64,000 bases of DNA from Amborella trichopoda (GCF_000471905.2 NW_006500103.1:552798-616797), one strand, 5' to 3'; shown: positions 51,901-63,364, counted from the stretch's first letter. Made by a program: numbers and translations. Notes: generated by a model from the letters alone, not told the origin.

Positions 51901-53539
51901 TTGAAATGCTAATGCATTATGTGGATGAATATATGTTTGAATGGCTGAACTTTCCTTAAAAAAATAGATACTTGAGTGGCCCATATATGTTCGCAAACAT
52001 GCAATTTAGTCTTATATAGGTGCAATTCTTGGAGACCAGACAAGACCGCCAGTTCAATTGGTTTGACAATTGGCCTATTAGCAGCCAAAACAAGCCTTAA
52101 AAACAAGAAAAGTCTGAGAGCCAGGTTCAATTCAGTGTATTGATCCGGCTCAGCCTTTGTTCCCTGGACATGAACATGGGTGTTTGGATATGATGCATAT
52201 CTAACTGTTAGATGTGATGACCCAAACTTGATATACTCTAACTGTCAGATGTGATGACCCAAAATTGATATACGAGAAGACACATTTGTATGATTATAAA
52301 TTTATAATAAAATAATATATTTTTAATGAATATATAATAGACAGGAATATATAATAAATAGTTCATACTTGTTTCACTTAGGCTTGGTTGATGCAGCTGT
52401 TGACCGTTTGAACTTTGCAGTTCGCACAAGACACCTTGGGTTCAAACGCCAACCTTGTGCTCCAAATACTATATAATTATCCCGTATCTGGAATTGTCAA
52501 CACAAGATTCGGCCCCAAAAAACGGGGTTTGTGTGGTCTGTAGGGTTCATCTGTTGTTTTGTTTTCACCTTGAATTTTTTTTTTGACTTATCTGACCAGT
52601 GTTTGTACCAGTCTCAACTGAACCAGCCAACTATCTCTTTTGATAGCCACTGTGGTGTTTGTAACAATGTTTTAGTATTCCAATTCATTACATTCGAGCG
52701 TTTAAAGTCTTTCTCCATGTCCATCATGCTCGAGTTTAGGGAGCGTTGAAAGGCATTTGCGTTGAAGTGCATTTACATACATAATCACATAAAGTGTATC
52801 ATGATCGTTGAACAATATTCACTTATTTTTCTTTATTTTTAATCTTAATTGAATTATTTGTATGCAAGTTGTTTTTCGTCCTTTGGTGCTCATGTGCTTC
52901 TCACATAGGGTTTTATTCTATTCATATCATAGTTGACTGTCTTCAATGATTTATCTAAATCTAGTTATATATCTTTTTGTGGACTTATCACTGGATACCA
53001 TTTGCAACCCATTAGTATTAGGTCTATTCATATCATAATTGACTGTCTTCAATGATTTATCTAAATGTAGTTATCTATCTTTTTTTAATAGTCCCATATT
53101 GCCAGTTTAACTAAAGGGTGAGGTTTCTACAGCTTCCTATACAAATATAATTTGTGTTTGCGGACCAACAACCTTTTGATCTTACTTTTTATGAGCCAAC
53201 AATAATGTCGTACATTAATTACAGTTTGAGAAAAAAATCTAGCGCTGTCGGTGACGTTATCAATTCATATGAGATGTTTGTTAGTCCATAAACAAATTAT
53301 TATGTGTATGGGAATAGCAAGGTTTCCATTAGCTAAAAGGGCATCTATTTTCTATGTAACATTTTGAGTTAGCATCTAAAGTTAGATATGCATCTTTGTA
53401 GCAATAAGAAGAGGGTGTAACTGAGGTAATCCATCCCTTTTTTCTGGTATAGGTGGAGCATGCATTGCCGCAGCAATATATCCACACATTCAAGGATGGG
53501 CAATTCGTGACATCACCAGTTTCGCACTCTGGTGGTTAA
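45977..53539 (+). CDS. CAP1: Cyclase-associated protein 1 (CAP1/Srv2), 10 exons
   Basis: Product: actin-monomer-binding protein that recycles ADP-actin after cofilin-driven disassembly, in the cytosol (family knowledge). Exons: 45977-46246, 48589-48757, 48881-48945, 49029-49341, 49441-49591, 49783-49892, 50025-50080, 50172-50228, 50426-50569, 53453-53539. All are GT-AG with agreeing phases; 473 aa against 476 in Arabidopsis CAP1. Visible: N-terminal coiled-coil 'MESLIQRLEAAVSRLEAV', helical CAP-N domain with 'DFFNHLKTIADSLTALAW' and 'HVEESWQMAEFYNNK', polyproline APAPPPPPPA (about 232-241), WH2-like 'GLRKVTDNMKSKNRAD' (from 273), then the C-terminal beta-helix (about 315-470) with 'WAVENQIGKKNLVIDDCDSK', 'KVNNITVDKCTKMGVVFT' and 'TPGASSDEDW'. 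The start sits in a good context (GCAATGG). Introns 1 (2.3 kb) and 9 (2.9 kb) are long and repeat-bearing. It looks intact. A possible poly(A) signal AATAAA lies at 53947. Confidence 0.95.
47630..47745. repeat. Tandem repeat (about 48-bp unit) and (GT)n in CAP1 intron 1
   Basis: Two units share 'AAGTATGCTTATGTGGGTAT' and 'ATATATGTGCCT', followed by a GTGTGTGTG tract. Confidence 0.75.
47880..48035. repeat. CT-rich low-complexity block, CAP1 intron 1
   Basis: Dense CTCTCT/CCCTCTCT runs give long Ser/Leu-rich open frames in all three plus frames; these frames are artefacts of the repeat. Confidence 0.85.
48131..48370. mobile_element. TTTATCTTTTGTACA TIR MITE in CAP1 intron 1
   Basis: The element is 240 bp with perfect 32-bp terminal inverted repeats (48131-48162 and 48339-48370) starting ACCATTTATCTTTTGTACAT. 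Inside, 'CTTCGTGTCTATTCAATGA' occurs twice around poly(T) runs. The right edge abuts an (AT)n tract. The perfect ends make it the youngest copy of its family here. Confidence 0.85.
50570..53452 (+). other. CAP1 intron 9 with internal duplications
   Basis: A segment with 'ATTGACTGTCTTCAATGA' / 'AGTTGACTGTCTTCAATGA' and 'TTTATCTAAAT' is repeated about 107 bp apart (52920-53090). Around 52370-52470, 'GGCTTGGTTGATGCAGC' and 'GGGTTCAAACGCC' are spaced like Pol III A and B boxes, a weak hint of a SINE. No coding exon was found within. Confidence 0.5.
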
Positions 53540-54220
53540 GCTCTTGTGAGATGAGTACGCCTTTTCTACAGTTTCTCTCTCTACTGATTTGGTTTTGGCA
53601 TGAAGAGTGAGAAACTCCGGTTTCCATTCCAAGCTTGCAATTTCATATCTATTATTGCATGCATCTGGGTTTGTTGCATTGCTTTCTCATGTTGTCTATG
53701 TTGGTTTTTGTGGTATTGTAATTCTTTTGGTAGACTAGTATTCAAAGTATTAGCTATCCGTAGGGCTTGTTTATTTGTTGAGTTTGTTCCTTCGGAGGAA
53801 ATTGAAGTTTTGATTTGTTAGTAACTATGGGCATATATTTTATATTTGTTCCGAAACAATTGTTTGCTCTGTTTATTTAGCCAAAAACAAAAAGAAAATC
53901 ACTTTGTATTTGGATTAATAAGCCATATACTTTTTAATAATCTGAGAATAAATGTTATTGTGTTGTATATTATGTTGCTCTTTCCTCAAGGAAGAAATAG
54001 GGCACCACTTGGACAGATTAATCTGGTTTATTTTATGGGATGCTAAATTTGATTTATTATGAAGTAATGTTTGGGTATGTCATAATTTTGATGTTTATCT
54101 AAAATTTGGTAGTTATTTGAGAGAGAGATTTCCAAGTTGTTTGAGAGAGCGAGAGAGAGATTTTGTATCATATGATCAATGAGGTCGTACTCGGTTGGTC
54201 CAAATCTCCACTGGAGACAT
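53540..54220. other. CAP1 3' flank, no gene
   Basis: It contains AATAAA at 53947-53952, plausible for CAP1 polyadenylation, and a GA-rich patch near 54120-54165. No other feature seen. Confidence 0.45.
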
Positions 54221-54221
54221 T

Positions 54222-54612
54222 AGGGCCTAGAATTTACCCAATCTGGATCGAAACACGAATTTGGATCCTATTTGGATTTGGGTGTGGATCCAAAATTTAT
54301 ATCCAAATACTAATTTGGATCAGATCCAGGTATAGGTGGATCCGATGTGGATCCAACTTGATTTTTAAAATAATATATATTATTTTATAAAAATATATAA
54401 TTATGTATTTATTAATTTATATATAATTATATATATAATTTTTTAAAATTTTAGAAGACCTAATCTGGATCTTATTTATATTTTTCCGGATGTTATTTAT
54501 ATTTTTGGATCCAGATTAGATTTGGATTCGGATCCAAACATTGGATTCGAATCTGGATCTCATGTATACTATTAGGATATGAATCCGGGTATCCGATAAA
54601 TTTTCAGCTAGG
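54222..54612. mobile_element. GGATCC-rich TIR element, copy 1
   Basis: The left 'AGAATTTACCCAATCTGGAT' and the right complement around 'GAAAATTTATCGGATACCCG' are inverted repeats. Many TTGGATCC/GGATCCAA motifs fill both arms around an AT-rich centre. Paired with 57593-57952. Confidence 0.6.
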
Positions 54613-55527
54613 GGACATGCTATAACATGTTTCCTAGTGGTGTGGTTTCTCTATCTTTGGAATCCGAAGCGTATCATACACTTAACTTTGGTTTGTACAT
54701 GTTGCACTATCGGCCCTATGCCTCTTTTTTTTTTTTGATATATTAATGGTGGAACTGGACTATTCTTTTCCCCACTGTACTGGTGGTGTGCTTTACGTTC
54801 CACGCACTTGTGTATGGTGCACTTTTCCAATATGAAATGTGAAGGCAAGGTAGAGCGGACTTTTCCAATTTGAAATGTGTAGGCAAGGTAGAGCGGGGAT
54901 GACAGCTTGTCACCTGCAAATCGACAAATATAATTTATATGTTTTTGGACCTACGGCAGTTTGATTACGAGTGATAAATTTGTGACATTATTATTGGTTT
55001 ACTTTTAACGGTCTGATCAATAATAAAAAGCGGTGCCCAAAAAAAAATAGAGAAATTAGGTAAGACATAAAAATAGCTTGCCCATTATCACATCATCATA
55101 AAAAAAGGTGCACTATTTAAAATTTAACTTCTTGTTTTGTCCAAATTGTAAAAGTTTACGATGTCACAATGGGTTGCAAATTGTTTAAGGGGTAATTTTC
55201 AATTTTGCTCCTCCAGTAGAAGGAAAATAGTTTTTGGGGACGTGAGATATTGGTCTATTGAAGTACCAGTATTTCACTTTAAACATCTCATAAGACACTG
55301 GCATTTTAAAGCAATTGAATATTACCGAAAATATTATTTGAGATACCAAATCTCACTTTAAATACCCTTTTGAGTTATTAGGATTTTTGAATACTAATTT
55401 CTAACCATAAAAGTTATCCTTAGATATTGGTGTTTTCGAATATCATTTTCTTACTCACTCATGGATATAGGCAATTTCGAAAATCAATACGTGAGATATT
55501 GGTACTTGCGTTCTTTAATATTGGTAT
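54613..55527. other. Intergenic, nothing recognised
   Basis: A 38-bp direct repeat ('CTTTTCCAAT.TGAAATGTG') occurs at about 54824-54895. No gene recognised. Confidence 0.45.
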
Positions 55528-55536
55528 GTTTGAAAA

Positions 55537-55891
55537 GGAAAAAGTTTATATAAGAGCGAGGCTCTAAACAATCAATTTGGGCGCACCTCAAAAATCCACT
55601 AAAAGAGTTATTGAAGCCTAAAAATCTTCAAATTGTTCATATTGATCTCAAGATGTATGGACATGAGAAAAAAAATGGATTTCAAGTATTAGAAATAGTG
55701 CATCTTTTTCAAGATTTTGAAGCGTTAATATATTATTCGATCTACACTAAGTTTTAAATTTTATAATTAGAGATGAAGATAAATTTTCAAGCCATCACAA
55801 AGATTTCAAGTAGTGAAATATCTTTCTACACTGTTGGAAGGTGGATTTTACCTTGATTGTTTAGAGCCTTGGCCCTAAACAAATCACACCC
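55537..55891. mobile_element. Mutator-like MITE, type I
   Basis: This 355-bp element has 9-bp flanks GTTTGAAAA (55528-55536) and ATTTGAAAA (55892-55900), one mismatch. The left 'GAGCGAGGCTCTAAACAATC' and the right 'TTGATTGTTTAGAGCCTTGG' pair. A short internal deletion is present. Confidence 0.82.
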
Positions 55892-56555
55892 ATTTGAAAA
55901 TACCATGTATCAATATTCAAAAATACCAATATTTTTAGACAGTCGGGTTTTTTGCCTAAAACTGATCTGGTTTTTTGTGCACGTTTGGTAACTAGGCTGA
56001 TCTGGTATTGTTAGTGCACGTTTGGTAACTGGGAGTTGTGGATTGTTTGGAATTTGGAAGTTCTAGCTCCTTGGGAGTTGTAACTTTTGATGCTTGGAAG
56101 TTTTGAAATACTTGTTTGATAACCTGTCTAGTAGTTCTCGAAAATATAGTTCAGGCTTCGCAGGGATCTAAAACAGCTTCATAGAAAGAGAGGGTTAATG
56201 CCGGAGAAGAGAGGACTTACACAGAAAGGACATGGTTGGAGAGTGAGAAGATTCATTTAAAGAGAGAGAGGAGTCGAAGAGAGAGCGCTTGGTCATAGAG
56301 AAAGAAAAAGTGCACGATTAGAAAAAAAGTATTTAGAGATAGATAGGGCATATTTTAGAGAGAAAATGAAGTTATGTGTTCTTATAGTCTTATTAACAAA
56401 ACTTCAGATAGCATTTCTTATTAAAAAACAAAGAGGTGGTATAATGAATTGGCCAGTTTTGCGGTTGGATGTTTCAATTATTAAACGTGCATGTAATGAC
56501 AAATATAGATATATGATGGTTAAAAAAGGGCCAAAAAACAAAAACCTCAGAGTCA
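55892..56555. other. Intergenic, nothing recognised
   Basis: It holds a duplicated 'TGCACGTTTGGTAACT' (about 55979 and 56017) and GA-rich tracts; no gene. Confidence 0.4.
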
Positions 56556-56723
56556 TAGGGTGGCAATGGACCTGAACTGACCCAGGACCCCCCTGATAGG
56601 TATAGATTTAGGTCCAATTTTTGGACTTGACGGGTTGGGTCTCGGTTCAAAACTTGGACCCCAATACTATTCGGGTTTGGGTCCAGTCAGACCTGGCCCG
56701 TACCTAACCCGTTGCCACCCCTA
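56556..56723. mobile_element. hAT-like MITE with TAGGG(G)TGGCAA ends
   Basis: The element is about 168 bp, starting TAGGGTGGCAATGG and ending in the complement CCGTTGCCACCCCTA, ends often seen in plant hAT-derived MITEs. The interior is rich in GGGTC/GACCC. No 8-bp duplication could be confirmed. Confidence 0.55.
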
Positions 56724-57592
56724 AGTGGTGTCTAATTATCAAAACACCCTTATTTATTCAGGATATTTTTAAGTAAATAATTGCTGAGGAAATTGGTCTA
56801 GAAATTTTCTGCAAAAAATTATCAATTTTGTTTTAATTTTTTTCTTTTTTTACATATTAATAATTTTCATTTTGGGGACTATATATTCCTAAGAAATTGG
56901 GTTTGAGAACTATCACAAAAATGGATTATATAGAAGGGACGCATTTCTACAAACGAGTCAGTGGACTCATAAAAACCGTGTCGTTACATATATCGACTAT
57001 GGACTGGTCCTTCCTACCATTTTCCATTACATTCTCTTATGGTTATCAAGCACATTTGACACAAAGGCGCTTGAGGGCCGCAAGTTTCCATTTGAGTTCG
57101 GTTTGCTCTTCATGCATTTTTTAGACCGCACGGTAATTTTTGCTCAATAAAATGGGAAAAATGGTTCCAAATCAGGCAAACTAATGTGACGGGGTGTTTT
57201 GAGTTTTTCAATAGGGTGAAGTTTATACAAGGTGCCTTCATACTGTAGAAGTAAGGCGCACCTTTAAGCTTAGTATTTTTTAATTTTAAATTAAAAAACT
57301 AAGTCATTAATCTCCATTGTACGTAATGATTGTTAAGTGGGTCATTAATTTCCATTGTAGTTAATGAATGTTTAGTGATTCATTCTTTTGATTAGACGTG
57401 ACTTCGAACAAGAATGTGGATGTTAGCAGTGGGAAGGCCCCTCCATTTTTTTTTTTGGGAAAATCACGCTTAACAGCCACATTTATTTATTTTTTTGGAT
57501 TGGAACTTAGAAACTATATAACCAGCTAACAAAACACTTATTCTACTTACTGGAATTCTCTGTAATTGCATTTTTCTCCTAAAGAATTAGAG
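56724..57592. other. Intergenic; MITE fragment near 57211-57300
   Basis: 57211-57300 starts like a type II Mutator-like MITE ('GGGTGAAGTTTATACAAGG') and is then lost. A 75-codon frame at 56897-57124 has no domain and is not accepted. Confidence 0.4.
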
Positions 57593-57952
57593 TTGAGAAT
57601 TTTTCGGATCGGGCCCGGATCCACCAAGATTTGGATCCGAAAATTATGCATGGGATCCGGATCCAAAAACAATATATGGAATACAGATTAGATCTTCTAA
57701 AAGTTTAAAATTAAATATATTATATATGTAAACTAATAAATATATTATATATAAACTAATAAATATATAACTATATATAAAATAATATATATTATTTTAA
57801 AAATTGAGTCGGATCTGGATAGGATCCACTTGTACCTGGATCTGATCAAAATTACTATTCAGATCTAGCTTTTTGATCCGGATCCAAATTTTGGATCCAT
57901 ACCTGGATCCAAAATTCTGTTTCAGATCTGGATTGGGTAAATTCTCAGCCCG
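57593..57952. mobile_element. GGATCC-rich TIR element, copy 2
   Basis: The left 'TTGAGAATTTTTCGGATC' and the right complement 'GCTGAGAATTTACCCAATCC' match the ends of copy 1. Repeated GGATCC motifs flank a (TATATA)-rich core. Confidence 0.6.
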
Positions 57953-58607
57953 CTATAAAAATCACGCAAAATAACTGTTAACAGCCACATCTCTCTCTTT
58001 GGTTGAGCATTTAAGACTATGTAAAAGGCTAGGAAGCACTCAATTCTACTCAATGGAATTCTTTCTCTTATCTTTTTCAATTACATTTCTCTCTTGAACA
58101 ATGAGGTTATTATTTACGCCTCTTATTGTTTACTCATCTTGTACACTGGTGCACTTTTTGAATTATTCTCTTCCCCTCAGAAATTGAGGTTGTTATTTTG
58201 CTTCTTATTATTGTATTGTTTTAATACACTAAACAAGTTAAGACTGGTTTTCTCTTTTTTATTGTTTTCAAATACACATTTGTGAGAAATCCTCTGCACT
58301 GATATTCATGTCAAATAGGGTAAACGAATGCGACTACAGGGGACAAATACTACCCTTGGTATAGGGACACATGATACTGATCTTTGTATCATATAGGTGA
58401 CGAATACTACCCTTAGAAAGCGCGAGGTCACAGCTAGTCCTAGCTATCAAATGTCAAATTAGATAGCTTAAAGTATGCCACAGAGTTCAGAAAACATTTC
58501 TTTGAACTTTTAAGCCTAATCAATTGCAAACTCTCAGCCTTTTGATTTAAAATCAAACAGCCAGAAAGGACTATAGCCCCTTAAAGAAAAGATAAATGGT
58601 CTTATTA
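57953..58607. other. Intergenic; TIR-family remnant at 58430-58607
   Basis: 'CCACAGAGTTCAGAAAACATT' and 'AGATAAATGGTCTTATTA' are the interior and right end of the TTTACC..GGTACA family. No gene seen. Confidence 0.4.
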
Positions 58608-58862
58608 TATAATGAAAATATATACAGTAAAACCATTTACTTTGGGTAAAAGGAGAAGGTTGTAGACTCACTCTTTAGTTGGTACTTTTAAAATTGTGTG
58701 TTCGGGGGTATGCTTTGATTGCGCTCAAAGTCCCAAAAAATAATTATCAAACTTTATAAAAAAACTCAAGCTCTCATATTTCACATTTCATGACTATCAC
58801 ATTTGATGGCTAAGAGTAGTTGAGACCTTCTTGTACCAAATTTAAATTGTCTTACATGGAAA
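58608..58862. mobile_element. TTTACTTTGGGTAAA TIR family copy
   Basis: The left 'AAACCATTTACTTTGGGTA' pairs with the right complement of 'TTGTACCAAATTTAAATTG'. The family interior with the reversed 'AACTTTATAAAAAAACTC' is recognisable. Confidence 0.5.
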
Positions 58863-59569
58863 TGTAAATTGTCTTGCATTTAGCGAATATAGTTTTTCCA
58901 TTTCTGCTCGCTTCTGATTTGTTTAGGGGTGCAATGGGTTGGTTTGGGTTTGGATCCATGTAAAAAAAATTATATAACTTTTATTAGATATATTTCATAA
59001 GATGTGGTTTATACAAGGTTCTAATTGGTTTATACAAGGTTGTTTTGCACCATCCATTTTAGTTAGATGGTGTAGAATTGACATATCTTTTAAGACAATG
59101 TCAAAATGTGACATGTTTTCTAAAATAATGTCAAGACCCTCTATGTAAAATTCAGTGTAGATCATTGTACCTTACTTCTATAAGTAAGGGTGCAACTTTA
59201 TATAAACTTCTTTCTGTTTTATAATTTGCAAATATGTGTATATTATATGTATATATTCAGGTCTGAAATGGACCCGATACCACAGTGTACGAGATGGACT
59301 CAAACTCAAGCTTGATCTAGTTCAAACCCAAGACCCGACCTATCTGGTAGATTCCAAACTGGAACCCAAGCCAGGTCGACGTGTCAACTTGGCCCAATTG
59401 ATGCCTCTAGTTGCGCCTCCATTATTTAAAAAATGGGGTATTTTTCAAATAATGATACGTCGGAAGATATGCGCATAAGTTACTATAGAATATATTTGAT
59501 GTGCACCTCATCTATCTTGTAAACAAATCAATTATAGGAATGGACTATATATTGATCTCCATTTCTACA
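58863..59569. other. Intergenic with decayed MITE pieces
   Basis: 'TGGTTTATACAAGGTT' (59006 and 59032) and 'AAGGGTGCAACTTTATATAA' (59187) look like type II Mutator-like MITE ends around about 200 bp. 59260-59400 is GACCC/GGGTC-rich. No gene. Confidence 0.35.
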
Positions 59570-59990
59570 ATAGAAGGGCCCGCTTCCTGGCTCTAGAGAT
59601 TTCCTACTCGTACAGGAGTATATCATCAATTTATTCCCTCGGGGAAAACTTACTCTAGATATCATTTTATCTCAAATTTTGGGGATGTGATCTCTAGAAT
59701 CCAGCAAATGGACCTCAAAGAAAAATAAAATTTAATTCCACTTCCTATATACTTAAAAGATATATCATCCCAAGATTGCACACCTCCAATTTTTGTAGGG
59801 AATGATCTAGATGTATATGAACTCAAAATCAAAGGTTTTTTTTTTATTTTTTTTCTTTGAAAATAATCATCTAGTTAAAATTAGATGGATCCTGAAACTT
59901 CAAATAAAAAAAAATCTCTCAAGTTAGTGTTCCTTCCCAAGGAAGTAAATGTATAATATGCTCCTAAGTGAGCATAGCATTCGTGCTCAG
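59570..59990. mobile_element. CTCC..GGAG TIR family MITE, diverged
   Basis: The left 'CTACTCGTACAGGAGTATAT' and the right 'GTATAATATGCTCCTAAG' correspond to the family ends; the interior 'CAAATTTTGGGGATGTGAT' is shared with the copies at 27.2 and 62.9 kb. Confidence 0.5.
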
Positions 59991-60478
59991 AAAAAATAAA
60001 CTAATCGGCGAAGGGGACAACGGTAACAGAAATTTTCTAACTTGGAGAATTGATGACCTCCACATCTCTCACGTGGGACATCATGACCATTCGGTAGACA
60101 TGTGGGCCCCATACCACGTGAAGCCGACCGCTACGATTAAGGGTACAGTTTATCTTATAATAGAGTGTACCATGTGACAATGGACGGTCCGGATATTGTT
60201 GACATGTGCATGTTCTTTTCATCTGAACCATCCGTTTATGAAAAGGGAAGTAGAAAAGCAATGGGTCAATTTCATATGATTCATTGGTGCAATGGTTTCT
60301 ATTCAATTTGCAACTTTGTTGCCTGTTGTTTTTCCACAATAGGTCAGGTTAGGTTTTAATAATTGAATGAAGATTTGATAGTAGCCATGTCGTGTGCTGT
60401 CATTGTGGAAATATGTTGGAAAACTTGGGCCCCAAATGAGATGCTCAAATTGTCCAAAGAATTTCAAATAATAATTCT
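59991..60478. other. Intergenic with two CACGTG motifs
   Basis: CTCACGTGGGAC (60070) and TACCACGTGAAG (60113) sit within 50 bp in a locally GC-richer stretch. No exon follows; possibly a remnant promoter. Confidence 0.3.
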
Positions 60479-60582
60479 TTCACCCTTGTTTAGAGAAAAG
60501 ATGAGTAACTGCACCCCTAGTTTGGAGAAAAGATGAGTATCTTCACCAACCTAGTTTGGAGAAAAGATGAGTAACATCACCC
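60479..60582. repeat. Tandem repeat, about 37-bp unit, three units
   Basis: 'GTTTGGAGAAAAGATGAGTA' occurs twice and a GTTTAGAGAAAAGATGAGTA variant once, with CACC spacers. Confidence 0.85.
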
Positions 60583-60892
60583 TGGTTGTAAAATAGTGAG
60601 CTGTAATTTCGTTTCTTCTATTAATGAAAAAACACTCAGGGGCTTTTTCTCCACTGATTTACCTGAAAAATAAAAAAAAATAAAAATAAAAGAGAGAGCA
60701 GATGACTTAAGTCGTGAAGGCAAGCAAACAACACGAGGACAAGTTAGGAGGTTCTGCATGGTCCACCAATTGGGCCAGGTAAGCTCAGGGGCTCTAGGGC
60801 TGGGTTCTGTTTCAAGCTGGGCTTTGGCAGCCCTCTAAGGCCCGTGGGATGGGCTCGGGCTTGATTTGATTTAACACGTTTGGGTTGAGACT

Positions 60893-60975
60893 GCATCATT
60901 ATTATCATTATTTGAGCTTTATCTCAACTATTTGGGATTAGTTATATGAATTTTATTTCGCCATCATTGTATTAA
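60893..60975 (+). repeat. Retroposon 3'-tail motif common in plants
   Basis: An (ATT)n stretch is followed by 'TGAGCTTTATCTCAACTATT' and TGGGATTAGTTATATGAAT. It resembles the widespread plant motif 'CCCAACTATTTGGGGTCGGC' that I associate with retroposon tails. Flanks 60770-60890 and 61050-61260 are GGGC/GCCC-rich and decayed. Confidence 0.35.
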
Positions 60976-61489
60976 GATTCATGAAATAGATGTGGTAAAT
61001 TTTTTGCCTTGGCTACCAATCAAACACAGCCCTCCTCCTTTCTCTCGGCTTGGACCGAGATGACCAGATTGGTAACAACCTGGACCGGTTTGGGTCTAGG
61101 CTTGATTGGACTTAAAAAGTCTGAACTCTGCTGAAGCCTGGCCTAGCACCATCAGGCATATTCACGATCCTATAAGCTAAACAAGTTGGGCCCATCTGCT
61201 TGCCATGCTTGATTTCTACCTAAGCTCGAACCTACTGGCTAAAGTCCAGTCCTGTTAGCAACCCTATGCATGTATATAGTACCATGGAGCAGTTGGTTTT
61301 AACCTGTAAGTGTTAGGTTCAATTCAGTCGCATTCACCTAAGGTTGGAGAGGGGGCAGAAGCTTCATGTTTGTCACTTGTTAGTCCTTTTAAAAAGGGGC
61401 TTCTAAAGGAAGGGAAGGCACTTTGCAGGGGCAACAACTTCGTAGATTCAAATCCCCCGGAAAATGCAAGTCTAAAAATGGCATATCTT

Positions 61490-62050
61490 GTTTGGGGTGG
61501 AAATGGACCTGGACCCGACCCAGGTCTTGGGTATGGGTTCAAGAACTTGACCCAGCGGGTTGGGTCCGGGTCCAAATATTGGACCCGAGTAATATTTGGG
61601 TCTAGGTCTACATGGACCTAACCCAAATAGTGTTATTATATAAATAACATCTAATATAAATTAAATGTAATTTATATACATGTATAAATAGAGTAATGAT
61701 CTTATGATAAACTCCCATATACCCATGTGTGTAGAATCTCAAATGATCACTATTAAATTTGGCACAAATCTTTAAAAAAGTTATCACATAAATGTGGGAC
61801 TTGACTTTTTTAGAGATCTGTGCCAAATTTAATGGTGATCATTTGGGGTCCTACACACATGGGTGTAAGAAGGTCTCACAAGGTCATTTATCATAAATAT
61901 AAATACGTGTATATATTTAACATAATATTTAAATATACATAATTGTTTATTTTTTGGGTCGGATCCAATCAGGTTCGAGTTTGATAATTTTAGGTTCGGG
62001 TCCCATAATTATTTTTTTGGATCTGAATCCGGGTCGGATAACTACAGTTT
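61490..62050. mobile_element. GACCC/GGGTC-rich element split by a foldback MITE
   Basis: The left arm (61490-61640, 'GACCCGACCCAGGTC', 'GGGTTGGGTCCGGGTCC') and the right arm (61955-62045, 'GGGTCGGATCCAATC', 'GAATCCGGGTCGGAT') are of similar composition and flank an AT-rich core. The core is interrupted at 61691-61891. Ends are not precisely defined. Confidence 0.45.
61691..61891. mobile_element. Foldback MITE nested in the GACCC-rich element
   Basis: It begins 'GAGTAATGATCTTATGATAA' and closes with an approximate complement. The arms 'CACTATTAAATTTGGCACA' and 'TGTGCCAAATTTAATGGTG' are nearly fully complementary around 'TTATCACATAAATGTGGGA'. Confidence 0.7.
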
Positions 62051-62639
62051 CAAAGGTTCACGTATCCACCGCATCAACATTATTTTTGGAGCTTTAAATC
62101 CTAGGAAACTAGATTTCTTAAGTCCGTCAAAAGCATTAATGATGTATTATAAAACCGCAGCCTTACTCTTTAATAAACAAGGAAAACCCTAAATTTTGGG
62201 TTCCATTTCCATGGAGAGAGAGAGAATAGGGTTTGTCACTTGTAAGCCACCCCTAAAGGCACTTGTTTCAAGTAGTGCTCCATTTGTAAGGCATCCTTTG
62301 GAATTCTACCTTTGCACCATTCTCAAGCCTTGAATGTGAACCGTTAGATTTCCACAATGGGCATCTACTGGGACATCTGGGCCGTCCATTGAAATCCCAA
62401 CTTTAGGCAAAGAATAAGATCAACCCAGCTCATTGAAACCTTTTTAGCAAAAGGGATGCTTAAAAGGCTTAAATGGCCAAATCACCACTAACTTATGAGA
62501 AATTCCTAAGAACCTCTAAATATTTGAAAAGTTTACCGTTGCAAGGCTCATGCAAATGGACTTTATGGCATTCCTTCCAAGTATTGGAACCCTTTAATAT
62601 AAAATTTTAACATTAACAAATGATTGAAGGGGCATGGAC
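62051..62639. other. Intergenic, nothing recognised
   Basis: A short GAGAGAGA run at 62216 is noted; no gene or complete repeat recognised. Confidence 0.4.
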
Positions 62640-63030
62640 ACTCCCTCCTCCTTTTTTAGCCCATATAGCATGTGATGTACTCCTGCAGTCAAAAGATCTA
62701 CTAGGGAGGAGAATCTTTTCATTACAAAACTTTGGAAACCACTTAAGAATTAGTTTCGAAAGGGAAAGAAATTGAATTTTAAAGTTTTTGACACCTAGAT
62801 CTCGCCCTTCAAAAGTTGGACGGTCTTTTTTACATTAATTTTTTCTAGTACATAGAGATTTCATTTTGAAATTTTTTTATTGAGGTTAGTCTATAGCTTG
62901 AAGAGGTTGCATCCTCAATTATTTTATCAGGTTACTTTGTTGAAGATGTTACGTCCCAAAATTTGGATTAGTCTATTGGGTTTTACTTGAGGGAATAAAT
63001 GGAATGTATAATCACAAGGAGCATAAATTT
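62640..63030. mobile_element. CTCC..GGAG TIR family MITE
   Basis: It shares 'CACTTAAGAATTAG' and 'AAGTTGGACGGTC' interior sequence with 24993-25378 in the same order. The left end 'GTGATGTACTCCTGCAG' and the right 'GGAATGTATAATCACAAGGA' correspond to the family termini. Confidence 0.55.
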
Positions 63031-63189
63031 TTTTGGCTTTTCAATAATTCATCAAACATGGGGTTCTTTGTACGACTTCGGCAAAATGAAAAGAAAATGT
63101 CATTTAAGTGGGTTAAAACATTTCAATTTGATGGTTTTACTTTTAAATTTTCCTTTTTATCATACTTTCCCCCAAAAATATTTTAAAAA

Positions 63190-63262
63190 ATACCCAAATT
63201 GTCCATATTTAAGGATAGGAACCTCGAATAAATTGTCCATATTTAAGGATAAGAACCTCCAA
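63190..63262. repeat. Tandem repeat, 34-bp unit, two units
   Basis: 'AAATTGTCCATATTTAAGGA' followed by TA.GAACCTC.AATA occurs twice with two differences. Confidence 0.85.
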
Positions 63263-63364
63263 TAAGTACAGGCATTTTAGTAATTTGACTTACCTACAAT
63301 GCCTTAATCAAATGACATAAGTACTTTGCTTTCTTGAAATGCTTTGTTTATTCAAGATTTCTAA

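Noticed and set aside
52370-52470. SINE with Pol III A and B boxes in CAP1 intron 9
   Set aside because: Only two short box-like motifs; no clear tail or target duplication.
61410-61455. tRNA-like B box (AGATTCAAATCCCCC)
   Set aside because: No cloverleaf could be drawn upstream of it.
61310-61621. 103-codon plus-strand frame with Gly/Pro repeats
   Set aside because: Its composition comes from the GACCC/GGGTC-rich element; both strands are open for the same reason.
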